A stretch of 64,000 nucleotides of DNA from Portunus trituberculatus (lineage: Eukaryota; Arthropoda; Malacostraca; Decapoda; Portunidae). The notes under the pieces were generated by a model. The model worked only from the letters and a program-made list of their open reading frames with translations, searched no databases and was not told the origin of the DNA. The position numbers and the translations under genes were made by a program. Below, one piece after another: positions 1-30,189 of the stretch; within the stretch, counting starts at the first letter, position 1, and each line of letters opens with the position of its first letter. Location: positions 12,301,938-12,365,937 of the forward strand of contig NC_059296.1 of the NCBI RefSeq assembly GCF_017591435.1, written 5' to 3'.

Positions 1-405
1 ACTGACTGAGTGAGTGAGGGGAGAGAGGATTGCAAGATCAAATGTTGCAAAAAGAAAAGAATGAGTATGTTCGAGCGGACGATTCTTACAGATGTGTGTG
101 TGTGTATGTGTGTGTGCGTATGTGTGTGTATGCCAAGAGAAAGAGAGAGTAAAAAAAAAATAAATAACTACGGATGCCTGTGTGTGAATACTCTTGCTGT
201 GAGGGGATTGTGTTGCAGGGAGAATGAACGACGGAAGAATGAAGGTGTTGCAAGGTTAATTAGGCGGCTGTGCAGGGTGAATGAGGGTGCTGGGGTGGGC
301 TGAGTGATGAGCGCTGCCAGCTGAGTGAATAGCCTGGAGTGTGTGTATATGGATGTTCTAGAGCTAGTGAAAGTGGTGAGGAGTGGCTTGTGGAGTGAAA
401 AGAAG

Positions 406-410
<5 letters not shown>

Positions 411-497
<87 letters not shown>
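411..497. repeat. (GA)n microsatellite
   Basis: An uninterrupted AG dinucleotide run of 87 bases. Confidence 0.98.
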
Positions 498-498
<1 letters not shown>

Positions 499-834
499 GG
501 GGGTGGGTAGAGGAAGGGGGGGGTATCTTGAACACTTTACTGGGACGCTGGTATAGGAGAAAGTGGTAGTGTTGCTTCTAGCTGAGTGGGTCTTGGTGTC
601 AGGAATGCAATGAGCGAAGCATCCCGAGTGACTGAAGAGGGAGGGAATGAGTGAAGGCGATGAAATATTGACTGAGTAAGCAGTTGAAGCAGTGATGGAG
701 AGGAAAGGCTGAGGAATTTATTGAGCAGTGCGAGTGAATGAAAATGTGCGTGTGTGTGCATGTTACCGCGGGAAGGCTGATTGATTGCGTATAAGGCGCC
801 GCAACAAGAAATAAATTATCAGACTTGAGTGCGA

Positions 835-1110
835 ATGAGGAAATGTGTGCATGAGTGTTTGATGACAGTAACAGTGAGCGATTGAGTGCGTGTGTGAGAG
901 ATTAACGTAGGGAATGCGAACAAATAAGTGCAGAGAGGGGTGTGTTTGCTTAAAAATGAGAGTGTGAGCGAGAAAATGTGTGCATGAGTGTTTGATGACA
1001 GTAACAGTGAGCGATTGAGTACGTGTGTGTGTGAGTTTAACGTAGGGAATGCGAACAAATAAGTGCAGAGAGGGAAGTCTTTGCTTAAAAATGAGAGAGT
1101 GAGCGAGAAA
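835..1110. repeat. Two-copy tandem duplication, about 125 bp
   Basis: The block GAAAATGTGTGCATGAGTGT ... TTGCTTAAAAATGAGAG occurs from about 838 and again from about 973 with few changes. Both copies contain TTGATGACAGTAACAGTGAG and AACGTAGGGAATGCGAACAA. Confidence 0.9.
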
Positions 1111-1152
1111 ATGCTGAAGTGCTTGTAACAAAATGACACGAATCGATGCAAT

Positions 1153-1368
1153 ATTAATCCCTTCAGTACTGTGACACATTTTTACCTTGAGTTTCGTGTA
1201 CTATTAGACCATTTTATTGACATTTGGAAGGTATCTATGGAGGTCAGAAGATTAACAGCTAAAGTCTTCACTATTTTAATCTCCCACATGAGTTTCTGAA
1301 GTTGTATAAGATCACCAAATAGTAACCAGAGTGAATATGGAAACGCGTCCTGGTACTGGAGGAGTCAA
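1153..1368. mobile_element. piggyBac-like MITE, copy 1
   Basis: This 210-bp element is shared with 8440-8656. It starts TTAATCCCTTCAGTACTG and ends GGTACTGGAGGAGTCAA, which are imperfect inverted repeats. The inferred consensus is TTAA-CCC(C)TTCAGTACTGGGACGC at both ends. TTAA target sites with CCC termini are typical of piggyBac-type elements. It has no coding capacity. Confidence 0.6.
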
Positions 1369-1439
1369 GTGTGAAAGATGATGTTTACGTTGCTGAAATA
1401 AATGAATGAGTGAGTGAGTGAGGGTGTGTCACATTTCAG

Positions 1440-19763
<18,324 letters not shown>

Positions 19764-20162
19764 GATGAGGACTCACCTCTGCAGGTGTGAGCATAACTCA
19801 TGTGGAGAATTTGTTCCTGTGTCTTCATGCAGCCAGTAGCCATACTTGTTTTACTGGTGAATGAAAATATATTCAAGTGTAGCCATACTTGTTTTACTGG
19901 TGAATGAGAAATACAATATATTTAAGTTTTCTTAAAATTGTTAGAAAGGTTGTACAAAAAATAAGAAAATGATACTCCACCTTTACCTTTTTCAAAAGAA
20001 ATTGTATATCAAGAATTCATAGTTTAATAGAGTGTGAGGAATTTATCTTGAATGCCTAAATTTCTATATTTCTATTTTTATCTAAAAATATTAATTTGAA
20101 CATCATGTTTTCATTTCCATGGAGAAGCAGCAGTAATACTACATTTGTGATTTAGTAATAAA
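19764..20162 (+). promoter_or_regulatory. Fe65 3' UTR with polyadenylation signal
   Basis: AT-rich sequence follows the stop codon. AATAAA at 20157-20162 is the best polyadenylation signal. The UTR contains a 43-base direct duplication (19837-19879 and from 19880) that starts TAGCCATACTTGTTTTACTG in both copies. Confidence 0.6.
19837..19925. repeat. 43-bp direct duplication in Fe65 3' UTR
   Basis: TAGCCATACTTGTTTTACTG and the following GTGAATGA.. occur at 19837 and 19880 in tandem. Confidence 0.93.
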
Positions 20163-20917
20163 TATTGCTGCTTGAAATGTTTGCTACTTTTATGGGTCCT
20201 TTATTGGTGTTTTTACTTGTCCCTATAAATCTTTTCATTAGATCCACACTAGACTGGTTATTGAATTAATGTGATAATTCTAACATCACTGTAGTTAGTA
20301 GTCTCTCAAGAATGCTGAAACACAACACTACCCTGGATAAAGAAAGGGCCACTTAATGAACATAACTTACCTGATGAACCAAACCTTTAAACCAGAATAC
20401 TGCAGACCTTTCATCACCCACTCAGGGTGTTTGGTGAGAGAGAGCTTAGCAAATCAAAACATTGTGATTTTTGTGCCACCATCTATACTGCTCCAACAAT
20501 GGGATATCCAGTCACAACCTGAAAGACAAGGCAAAATTAGATTGTAGTCTTTCAGTTCATTTCATCAATTTCATGTGGATCTTTACTAAAGGAGTTCTTG
20601 AAGTGGAGATTTAAATTGAGGACTTTTAACGTAACTCGAAAGGATTATTAGGTCCCTTATCATATTCCAACTGTGTCAAGTCATAGCAAGCTGGTGACAA
20701 AGACTACACAGCATTCTCATGTTGTTAGATATTTACACCTAAGTTTTTATTGATGTAATTGATCTTTAACTTCTATTTGTGATTGCGGAATATGCATATG
20801 TGCAAGCAATTTAATCTTTAAAATTCATAACACTGTCATCTGACCTGTGTCATCATGCCTGCCTTGTGTGTTACATGCTACTGCAAACACTTAAAACTGC
20901 ATGTATCATCTTTCCAG

Positions 20918-21304
20918 GAATTGTGGTGGCGCCCTGCAGAGCGTGAGGTGATTCCCCATAGACACCTGGCCAGCCCCAGTGCGTCCCCTTCTGCCGGGTG
21001 TCCTTTCTCCTCACGGCAGGTTCAGGCGCTGGTTTCTCCCACTTGTGACACCCCTCACTCTATGACTCTTCATCGCTCTCCTACCACCCCTACCCTAGCC
21101 CCACCCACTCCTGCAACTCCCATGTCTCCCCTGGACGCACTGCGCCGTCTGCAGCTCCCACCAGATCTCTCCCCATCCCATGAAGAGGATATTCATTTAC
21201 AAGAGGAAATCACCTTGGGGGAAGGAAGTACTCTTTTGCTTGAATCTGAAGCTGAGGAAGAGGAAGAAGAGGCACAGTCAAATGAAAGGAAAACCACAGA
21301 GTGA
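20918..21304 (+). CDS. Candidate alternative terminal exon of Fe65 (or separate exon)
   Basis: A GC-richer block follows TCATCTTTCCAG/GAA and stays open in phase 0 for 129 codons to TGA at 21302. It could replace exon 14 after exon 13. It encodes ELWWRPAEREVIPHRHLASP, a Pro/Ser/Thr-rich middle (SPTTPTLAPPTPATPMSPLD) and an acidic end (EAEEEEEEAQSNERKTTE). I do not recognise the sequence. Used this way it would remove LRYQKCLDA from the PTB2 closing helix, which argues for a minor isoform. It could also be a terminal exon reached by read-through, or part of an unrelated gene. Confidence 0.45.
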   Translation, partial: ELWWRPAEREVIPHRHLASPSASPSAGCPFSSRQVQALVSPTCDTPHSMTLHRSPTTPTLAPPTPATPMSPLDALRRLQLPPDLSPSHEEDIHLQEEITLGEGSTLLLESEAEEEEEEAQSNERKTTE

Positions 21305-23927
21305 AACAAGCTGAGAAATGTATCCTGAACAAAGTGCCATTTTTTGTCCACTTGATATTTAGTGGCAGCTGTGTTGGTCTGAGGCAGTGAGGGAGGGAGT
21401 AGCAAAAGTGTACAAGGGGCAGCTTGAAGGAGGAGCACCACATTCACTGCAAAACAGATTATAGTGCCATTATCCTTGACAAATCCTCCTTCCCTCTACT
21501 ACTAAAGAAAATGGTATGACTGATAAGTTTATATGTCTTTGCTTCAGCAGGCCCTCTAAAGAGAGCTACTGGAATAGACAGGCATTCCTGCCTCCAATTC
21601 ACTCCCATGTTGAGTGTCTCTTTGTGTAGCCTCATACTCTGACCTTTCTCTGTTATAGAAATTTTGCCTCAATTACAGAGTTGACAGTGGAGGGTTGCTT
21701 TAGCTCCCTGCTTGGGACAAGGGTGGATTGGTGCCTACATTCCAGGGATTAGGGTCAGAGCTTCAGCTCTCCCTTTCCCAAAGACCAGGCAATGCTTTGA
21801 TTTGAATAGCATCAAGCTGTGCGTGTATATTGAGCCCATCTTTGTACATGCAAGTGGTCTTGAGGAATCTGCCTCAGTCACTCAAATACTAACTCAACTA
21901 CTGAGTCTCAGCATCTCTTTAACTTATTTTTCCCCCTCATCCTTGAACAGTAACTTATTTTATATTTGAGGATATATTTTTGTATTAGTTTCTGTAGAGC
22001 AGCCAGATGTTAGTCATTCTGTACCTCGTGTACTTCATTACTTCTGTACCTATATGTCTTAAGTAACCTACCATGAAATACATTCCTTTCAAGGGTCACA
22101 GCATCTAATTAACAGCCAGGCAAGTTTTGTAGTTGGCAGCATCCTGACAAGGATTTACAAAGTGTCTGCTCTGTAGACAGAATATTCTAGCAATGTCTGT
22201 CCTGGCAGGACGCCACACTAAAGTTTGGCTTCCTTGTAGGATGCCAGGTAGGGCCTGGCATCCTGGCAGGGTGTCTAGCAGCATGTCATCAGTACTTAAT
22301 ATTACTTGTGTCCCATCTCCTCCACTGTGTATTTCAATATCTTACATGGCAGCTCCCTTCTCACCACATGGCTGATGTGAAGGTGAGGAGAGGTAAGGAC
22401 AGGGAGGCCTAAAATGGTTACAAGATCAGACAATTTATGGTTGGTTCATTGTCTGACTTATCCATGGTGATGTTACTACTTTGTCTTGAGGCTGTGTAGT
22501 CATTCATCACTGTGTAACACAGTGTAGGTAACAGTCTTGGTGGCAAAAAGGGATGGCCTCTGCTGCTCCCTGGCCCACTGCTGCATCTTCAACAATATCA
22601 ACCTGACAGGAAATTAGATAAAACACACAAAAAAAAAACCAAGTGGTAACTGAAAGATGACAGTAGCATGTATAGCTTGTAGTCTGTTTTTGTGTGCCCA
22701 CCATGATCACAACATACATGAGAAAGCCTTGGCTATAGCAGGTACTGGGTCGCTACACCAACCTCCTAACTTGACTCAAAGGTCCACAAATATTAATGTA
22801 GAATCTCTTAGGATAGAGTGTAAAGTGTCTCACAGCATCAATATAGTTATCTGTTATGTTCTCTAAACTATCTGTAATTTCAATCAGATATCTTAAGTTT
22901 CATTAAGATTGCCTAGAGCAGTACATGATATATAACCTATTGTATATAGGAGAAGCTGTGTGTGATAACCTGCCTGGGGCCTGCTGCTGCCACCTCACAC
23001 AGGGAATTTGTTACTAGCCTTCTGTACCAGGAATGTCCGTTAATCCTACACGGGTTAATTTGAGTGTGTGTAGTTCCTATGTGTGAGGCAGCAGGCAGAC
23101 AGAGACACCTGCTGGCTGTCACCATCATGCAGTGGAGAGTGCCTACATGCTTGCTATAGTGACATCAGTCGATATTTAATACTCTTAAAAGATATATTGT
23201 AGTTTAGCCTTATCAAGCAGGGGATATACAAGTTTCTCTCACCTTAGGCATTGAATTAGATGAAGTGACAGTTAATTGTTAACTGGAGGCTCTGACTTCC
23301 AGCACTGACCCCAGCAGCTGTCTCTGCTCCCCCTCCCACCTGCTGAACAAACTGTTGTAAAGTTTATAGAACTGAGTTGAGCCTTGGTTTGATTTTTATC
23401 AGAACTGTATAAAGTAAGGACATATACATATATATATACATATATAAATACTCTGGAGGAGAGAATGATCTGCCTATGTCATGTTACAGATTTTAAGGAT
23501 GGATTGGGAAAGATGATGTAAACTTTCTGCAGTCTCATAATTTTAGTCTACATAAAAGTCACTTAATTTTGTTATCAAGAAAATTATAACATACTCTGTT
23601 CATCAAGTTAAGTGTTTAATTTTGACACACATGTCTGTACAGCTCGTGTATTTAAGTGCCTGTCAGTTTGCATTGCAGGTGCTTACACAAACTTTATCAG
23701 TGTCAATACCCATGTGTGAACAAAATACATTATTACATAGAACACAGTAACCAAAGTTTTATTAGAAACCTCTGAACAAAGAAATGCTGAGTTCCACTTC
23801 AAACTACTTTATTGATAACTACTGTAACTAATGCATAGTATGATAGTGTATATTTTTTATATATAAAAGTATGGGTTGTTAGTTAGAAAAATTGCAGTGC
23901 ATTTCATGCATCTTTTTTTCTTAGGCC
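21305..23927. other. Intergenic sequence without supported gene
   Basis: Unique AT-leaning sequence. A perfect 10-bp hairpin lies at 22239-22263 (GGATGCCAGG / CCTGGCATCC). A TATA-like dinucleotide stretch lies near 23428-23445. No coding exon was supported. Confidence 0.6.
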
Positions 23928-23967
23928 TATAAAAGAAGCCTGATAAGTGAGAGAGAAACTCTCACTC
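23928..23967 (+). promoter_or_regulatory. TATA-box core promoter with initiator-like site
   Basis: TATAAAAG at 23928-23935, with TCACTC about 34 bases downstream, is close to the arthropod initiator TCAKTY. The downstream ACTCTCACTCAAGCACTCAA is direct-repeat-like and recurs near 23998. It is 600 bases upstream of the ORF at 24570 and may drive it. Confidence 0.5.
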
Positions 23968-24569
23968 AAGCACTCAACACCACCAGTTCTAGTTCACACT
24001 CTCAAGCACTCAGTTCCACCAGTGTTGGAGCTCAGATACCTGTACCAGCAGTAACCACGTGGCACCACTAGTATCTGCACTACCTCCGCCAGACTCCTTC
24101 TTAAACAGTTAAGTTCAGTCTAAGGATTAGGGAAGGTCTTCACTACATACTAAGCTTGCGCTACTTTGCAGCAGCAGCCACTAGCCACTGTAAGTTGACT
24201 AATCAGTGGCACCCTCCTTTTTTCACTCTTTGTCTCACTTAAGTGGTATTAAGTCCCACACAAGTCAGGACAAAGATTGGTCTCATGACCAGTATAAGAC
24301 AGCAAAACGAATCTAGGAAAGCTACTGATGTGGTGTAACAACAAAAACAAACCAAGATGAGGATGTGTCAGTAGTGTTGGGGATGTAGTGGAAGGCCAGG
24401 CACCCTTCAAAAAGTTGGCCCTCTTCAGTCATTTGTATGTAAAGTGTCTGAGGATAACTAAACTGTGTTGGCCCTTGTTTTTTTGTTAAGGAAAGTTGGG
24501 AAAGGGGGTGCCAGGGTGATCAACATCACGGAGTTAGTGTTATGAATTATAACACTGTGGGGCACCCTC

Positions 24570-24912
24570 ATGGCAGCCACAGCTGATGGGTGCAGAGACC
24601 AGTACACCACAGTGTGTGCCGGTGATGGACAGGAGCTGCTGGCCTGGTCCAGCAGCTTCCTGCAGGACAGGCGGGCCCTCACTCACGAGGTAACCTGCCT
24701 GATGGAAGCAATGAAGGATGCCCAGCAGGGCTACCTCAGGCTGAGTGAGAAACACTCAGACATCCTGAGGGAGCACCTGCAGGTCCTGGGCAACTTCCAG
24801 TTGGTGCGGCAGGAGTGCGCTGCTCTACAGCAGGAGCTCGCACTCCTGCATGAGAAACAGGTGACTCTGCAAGCCCAGCACGAGGACCTGCACCAGGACC
24901 ATGCGGCTGTAC
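24570..24912 (+). CDS. Unrecognised coiled-coil ORF running into satellite
   Basis: The ATG at 24570 is preceded by stops. The first about 114 codons are GC-rich and look coding: MAATADGCRDQYTTVCAGDG, then a long Leu/Gln/Glu-rich helix (EHLQVLGNFQLVRQECAAL, QQELALLHEKQ) with clear heptad character. I do not recognise the family. At about 24913 the frame enters a 28-bp satellite and stays open to 25370 only because the satellite lacks stops. The original 3' end is therefore lost or unknown. It converges on the - strand gene at 26167-27148, which also has a coiled-coil segment and similar base composition, so both may belong to one element. Confidence 0.4.
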
Positions 24913-25690
24913 TTCGTGTTCACTCGATTGTGTTCACTCGATTGTGTCGGTCGTGTTCATTCGATTGTGTTCACTCGATTATGTCGGTCGTGTTCATTCG
25001 ATCGTGTTCACTCGATTGTGTCGGTCGTGTTCATTCGATTGTGTTCACTCGATTGTGTCGGTCGTGTTCATTCGATCGTGTTCACTCGATTGTGTCGGTC
25101 GTGTTCATTCGATTGTGTACACTCGGTCGTGTTCATTCGATTGTGTACACTCGGTCGTGTTCATTCGATTGTGTACACTCGGTCGTGTTCATTCGATTGT
25201 GTACACTCGGTCGTGTTCATTCGATTGTGTACACTCCATCGTGTTCATTCGATTGTGTACACTCGGTCGTGTTCATTCGATTGTGTACACTCCATCGTGT
25301 TCATTCGATTGTAATCACTCGGTCGTGTTCATTCGATTGTAATCACTCGGTCGTGTTAATTCGATTGTAATCACTCGGTCGTGTTCATTCGATTGTAATC
25401 ACTCGGTCGTGTTCATTCGATTGTAATCACTCGGTCGTGTTAATTCGATTGTAATCACTCGGTCGTGTTCATTCGATTGTGTTCACTCGGTCGTGTTAAT
25501 TCGATTGTGTACACTCGGTCGTGTTAATTCGATTGTGTACACTCGGTCGTGTTAATTCGATTGTGTACACTCGGTCGTGTTCATTCGATTGTGTACACTC
25601 GGTCGTGTTAATTCGATTGTGTACACTCGGTCGTGTTAATTCGATTGTGTACACTCGGTCGTGTTCATTCGATTGTAATCACTCATATCA
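24913..25690. repeat. 28-bp satellite array
   Basis: About 27 tandem units close to GTGTTCATTCGATTGTGTAC + ACTCGGTC. Variants are GTTAATTCG, TGTAATCACT, CTCCATCGT and an early GTGTTCACTCGATTGTGTCG form. Because 28 is not divisible by 3 and the unit lacks stops, all three frames translate the same cyclic 28-residue peptide. Confidence 0.97.
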
Positions 25691-25754
25691 ATCACATTGT
25701 TCTTTCCACGTTTCGATTGTCTCGGCGTGCTGTGTTTGTAAAACGTATCTGCTT

Positions 25755-25915
25755 TCGATTTCGTTCACTACGTTTCTAATTCTATTTCGTTCACTCCGCG
25801 TTTTTAATTCTATTTCGTTCACTCCGCTTTTTCTGTTGGACTCGTTCACTCCGCTGTTTCTTTAATTAAGCTTCTTGTTTTATATTCGCTTCGGACTTCG
25901 TTCACTCCGCGTATC
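25755..25915. repeat. Diverged satellite-like tandem units
   Basis: Units of about 28 bases containing TTCGTTCACTCCGC with AATTCTATTTCG, about five copies. They share GTTCACTC with the main array and look like an older edge of it. T-rich low-complexity sequence follows to 26120. Confidence 0.7.
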
Positions 25916-26166
25916 CTTACAATTTTTTTAGTTTTGATCTTTTTAATTTATTTGCATTTTTTTTTGTAGTTTTTTTTTTTTATTTCTACTCTAAACATTT
26001 TTTTTCGTATTTTCTCATCTCATTTATTTTTTTTTTTTGTTTTTTTCTGATTTTGTTCTTTTTTGTTTTGATTTTATTATTTTCAGTTTTTTTTTTTCAT
26101 TTTCTTGATTTTATATTTTTTAGTTTGATGGAGGGTTGGGGGAGAGGCGCCGCCTTCCTTCTTGTC

Positions 26167-27148
26167 TCACTCCTCGGTGTTGGTGTCCTCCGTGCCGTAC
26201 ACATCCTCCTCGAGGGAGCTGCTCTCCTGATCTCCATCACCCAGCAGCTCCCACAGTTCTTCATCTATGAGGCTGAACTCGCCCTCCTCCTCTGCTTCAC
26301 ATGCACTGGCCCACGATGCCTCGGCACGGTCCAGGTCCTGCTCCATTTGGTCCATCTCAGCCTGAAGGGCTGCCAACTCTGCCTTGCCGGTCTTCTTCTC
26401 CTTCAGAAGCACCTGGCCTTCCTTCTTCATTACCGAGCACTCAGTTGCCATGATGTCCACATACGTGTCCATCACTGTCCGTGGCTTGACTGGCAGAGGC
26501 TCCCAGGCCCGCAGCAATGCCCAGAAAGGCAACACACAGTCCTCGCATTTGCAGCCGACACTGGTTCTAAAACCGGGGAGCCTTGTCCTCTGCTTCTCCT
26601 TGCCCTTCCACAGCCTCACTTTCTGCCTTTCCCTCCACCTCTTCCACGTCTTCTGCCTTGTCCTGGTGTTGGTCTCCCTGTGCTATGCTCAGCTGTAGCA
26701 CATACCCTTTTGGCCCCTCCTCCCCCAGGCCCTCGATGAATTCCGCCACTGGTTCAGTGATCGTGGCCTTCCCATAACTGAGCGTCACCACCGTCTTCAC
26801 CAGGGCGTCTCCGGACCTGGCGCTAGCCTTTTGCAGACTGGCCAGGTCAAAGTCTGCTGGCAGGGTGGTGTAAGCCAGCCGTTGGTGCCAGAGCTCGAGC
26901 CAGTCAAAGCGGAAGGTCGCAACCTTCTTGTAGGCGGGTCGTGGCAGACACCGCCACCATCGCCCGAGCTTCTGCACCGACACCTTCACCTTTTGAGGCT
27001 TGGTGTATCGGGCGTTGCTGGCCTCAACGATGCAAATAGCTCGCTTTTGCATTTCTTTTGACTTTGGGGTTTTGAACCACTCTGCTGAGTAAGGGTGCTG
27101 TGGTCGGTGGGCCAGCGTGGTATTTAACTTCATTTTTTGTCTTCGCAT
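26167..27148 (-). CDS. Unrecognised GC-rich gene in two frames (possible +1 frameshift)
   Basis: The first frame runs from ATG 27148 to TAG 26567 (193 residues): basic N-terminus (MRRQKMKLNTTLAHRPQHPY, KPQKVKVSVQKLGRWWRCL), then ATFRFDWLELWHQRLAYTT and LVKTVVTLSYGKATITEPVA, ending in an acidic Glu/Ala tail. At CGG TTT TAG the +1 frame (TTT AGA ACC) opens without an ATG and continues about 135 codons: CKCEDCVLPFWALLRAWEPL, RTVMDTYVDIMATE, a coiled coil (KAELAALQAEMDQMEQDLD) and a very acidic C-terminus ending EDTNTEE. No known family is recognised. The shift is either a disabling single-base change or a programmed +1 shift at UUU-UAG. Two CCAAT boxes and a TATA-like site lie upstream, and AATAAA-type sequence near 26075 lies downstream. 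Confidence 0.5.
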
Positions 27149-27194
27149 CAGCTCCACCCTCAGTTAACTCCAAGCCTCTGGATGCCTGTCTCTG

Positions 27195-27290
27195 ATTGGG
27201 CGACTGCTTGCTGGGCCCCGCGTGTCTCATTGGACGCCCTACTGCTCCCGTCTCACATTATCACTACATGCTTCACACGCCTTTTATGCA
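27195..27290 (-). promoter_or_regulatory. Candidate promoter of the unassigned - strand gene
   Basis: On the - strand there are CCAAT at 27199-27195 and at 27233-27229, and GCATAAAAG at 27289-27281. The order (TATA-like upstream of CCAAT) is unusual, so the start site is uncertain. Confidence 0.35.
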
Positions 27291-27405
27291 TGGCATGTTC
27301 ACTACTACTATTGATGCTATATGCTACTCGTATTATTACTACTAACCTTATTCTTCTTTTCATGATTATTATCATGATTTCTATTGGTAGTAATAGCAGT
27401 AGTAA

Positions 27406-27408
<3 letters not shown>

Positions 27409-27479
<71 letters not shown>
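27409..27479. repeat. (GTA)n microsatellite
   Basis: About 23 AGT units. Confidence 0.97.
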
Positions 27480-28184
27480 CAATCATTACTAGTATTGTTA
27501 TTTTGGACATATCATTAATGAAAGAAAATTATAACAAACTGATGAATCATGAATACATTTTTTAACAGTTCATGAAAACATTCAGATTCTTCTTACCTCG
27601 CTCCCGACCGGCACTCACTCACACGTCACAACCACTTCACGCAAAACATTCCGTCTCTGAAAGTCTTCTTTGCTCTTCTCAATTTTTTTTTCAAGGTCAA
27701 GCAAGACTACACTGTGAAACAATCTGTGCCATAATGTCATAATGATCTAGTTGTTTGTTTAGAGGATGTTTGTGAAAAACGATACTACGTACGGCCTGAA
27801 ACGGATAGCAGATTCAATGATTCGAGATTAACAAAGTGCGACCTCCAGCTGTCCCACTCCTGCGTTACTGACCGGGGGAAAATCGTGGCTATTGAATAAA
27901 GAGGTCGCGGATGCACTTGGAAAGAAAGGAAAAATATCATCACAGACTCTTACAATCTTCTATGAAATTTACTTCACGAGAGATATAGTAAGTGCATCAT
28001 GCGAGTATATTGTTTGTTTCCGCCACAGTTATTGCAGCACAACCCTCATCCTATCTAAGATCATAGACTTATACTGCAAACATTCACTCAAGAAGAAAAA
28101 GAAAAAATGCCACCCACTCTCAGAAACTTCATTCTTTTATTCCTCGCATCACACTAACGGGTTTCTTTTTACGCGCCATATCCC

Positions 28185-28189
<5 letters not shown>

Positions 28190-28257
<68 letters not shown>
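28190..28257. repeat. (GT)n microsatellite
   Basis: A 68-base GT run. Confidence 0.98.
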
Positions 28258-28260
<3 letters not shown>

Positions 28261-28628
28261 CTAATTTTAGTTATCCAATTATACTCTTTTATTAATTTGA
28301 AAACACTGAAATAGAGGTGAATGGATTGAATATAACATTTAAACAACACTGATGCCATTGAAGCTACGATTACACACAAGAGGTGGTTCGTGGGAGAAAA
28401 AAAGAAGCAGAGAGATAGAGAGAAGAGTCGACAGATTGAAAGGAGATAGACAAACAGACAGTGGTTGGTGGGAGACAGGTAGACAGGCAGACAGTAGTGG
28501 CTATTGGAGAAAGAGAGGTAGAAAAACAGACAGACAGATAGATGGAAGAAGGAAACAGAGACAAACAGAAGAGCTGTGGTTGGCGGGAGACAGAGAGGCA
28601 TACGAAGGTGCGGCGAATCAGCGAGGAA

Positions 28629-28630
28629 AG

Positions 28631-28694
<64 letters not shown>
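28629..28694. repeat. (GA)n microsatellite
   Basis: A 66-base GA run. Confidence 0.98.
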
Positions 28695-28696
<2 letters not shown>

Positions 28697-28957
28697 CAGG
28701 GAAAGAGATGGCTGAGAGGAGAAACAGCAGCGGTAGGGTATGCAAGAGAAGCAAGAGAACGCCTTAGGGGAGCGGTGAATTGTTTTATTACTTTCCAATT
28801 CTATTACTTTTACAATCATACCTCGTTCTTTTTTTCACTGCTTTGGTGGATGAGAGTCCGTGTGTGTGTGTGTGTGTGTGTTTATCTCGAAGCAATATAC
28901 AGTATTTCACCGGGACTCTTGTTGTCGTGTGCCCATATGAGGACGAAGTTGTGAATG

Positions 28958-30146
<1,189 letters not shown>

Positions 30147-30189
30147 TGGAACAAGTTTAACTAAAAATTATGAAGGCAAAAGACTAAAA

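Larger units (their letters stand above)
1..1439. other. Repeat-rich sequence upstream of first visible Fe65 exon
   Basis: Probably intronic. It holds a GT-rich stretch near 93-131, (GA)43, a two-copy 125-bp duplication and a MITE. No coding exon was supported. Long ORFs here are GA-repeat translations. Confidence 0.6.
27480..28900. other. Intergenic sequence without supported gene
   Basis: It contains (GT)n at 28190-28257, a GACAGACAG-rich stretch at 28440-28570 and (GA)n at 28629-28694. No exon was supported. Confidence 0.6.

Noticed and set aside
10..303. 97-codon ORF at the left edge as an upstream Fe65 exon
   Set aside because: Composition is GT/GA-repeat driven (VCVCVCV), and no donor in the right phase is visible.
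24200..24350. LTR end and primer-binding site (TGGTGTAACAACAAA) of an LTR retrotransposon
   Set aside because: No matching second LTR, no TG..CA boundaries that could be confirmed and no pol motifs downstream.
28440..28600. GACAGACAG-rich stretch resembling a direct-repeat array or CRISPR
   Set aside because: Irregular degenerate low-complexity sequence without equal-length repeats and unique spacers. The genome is eukaryotic.
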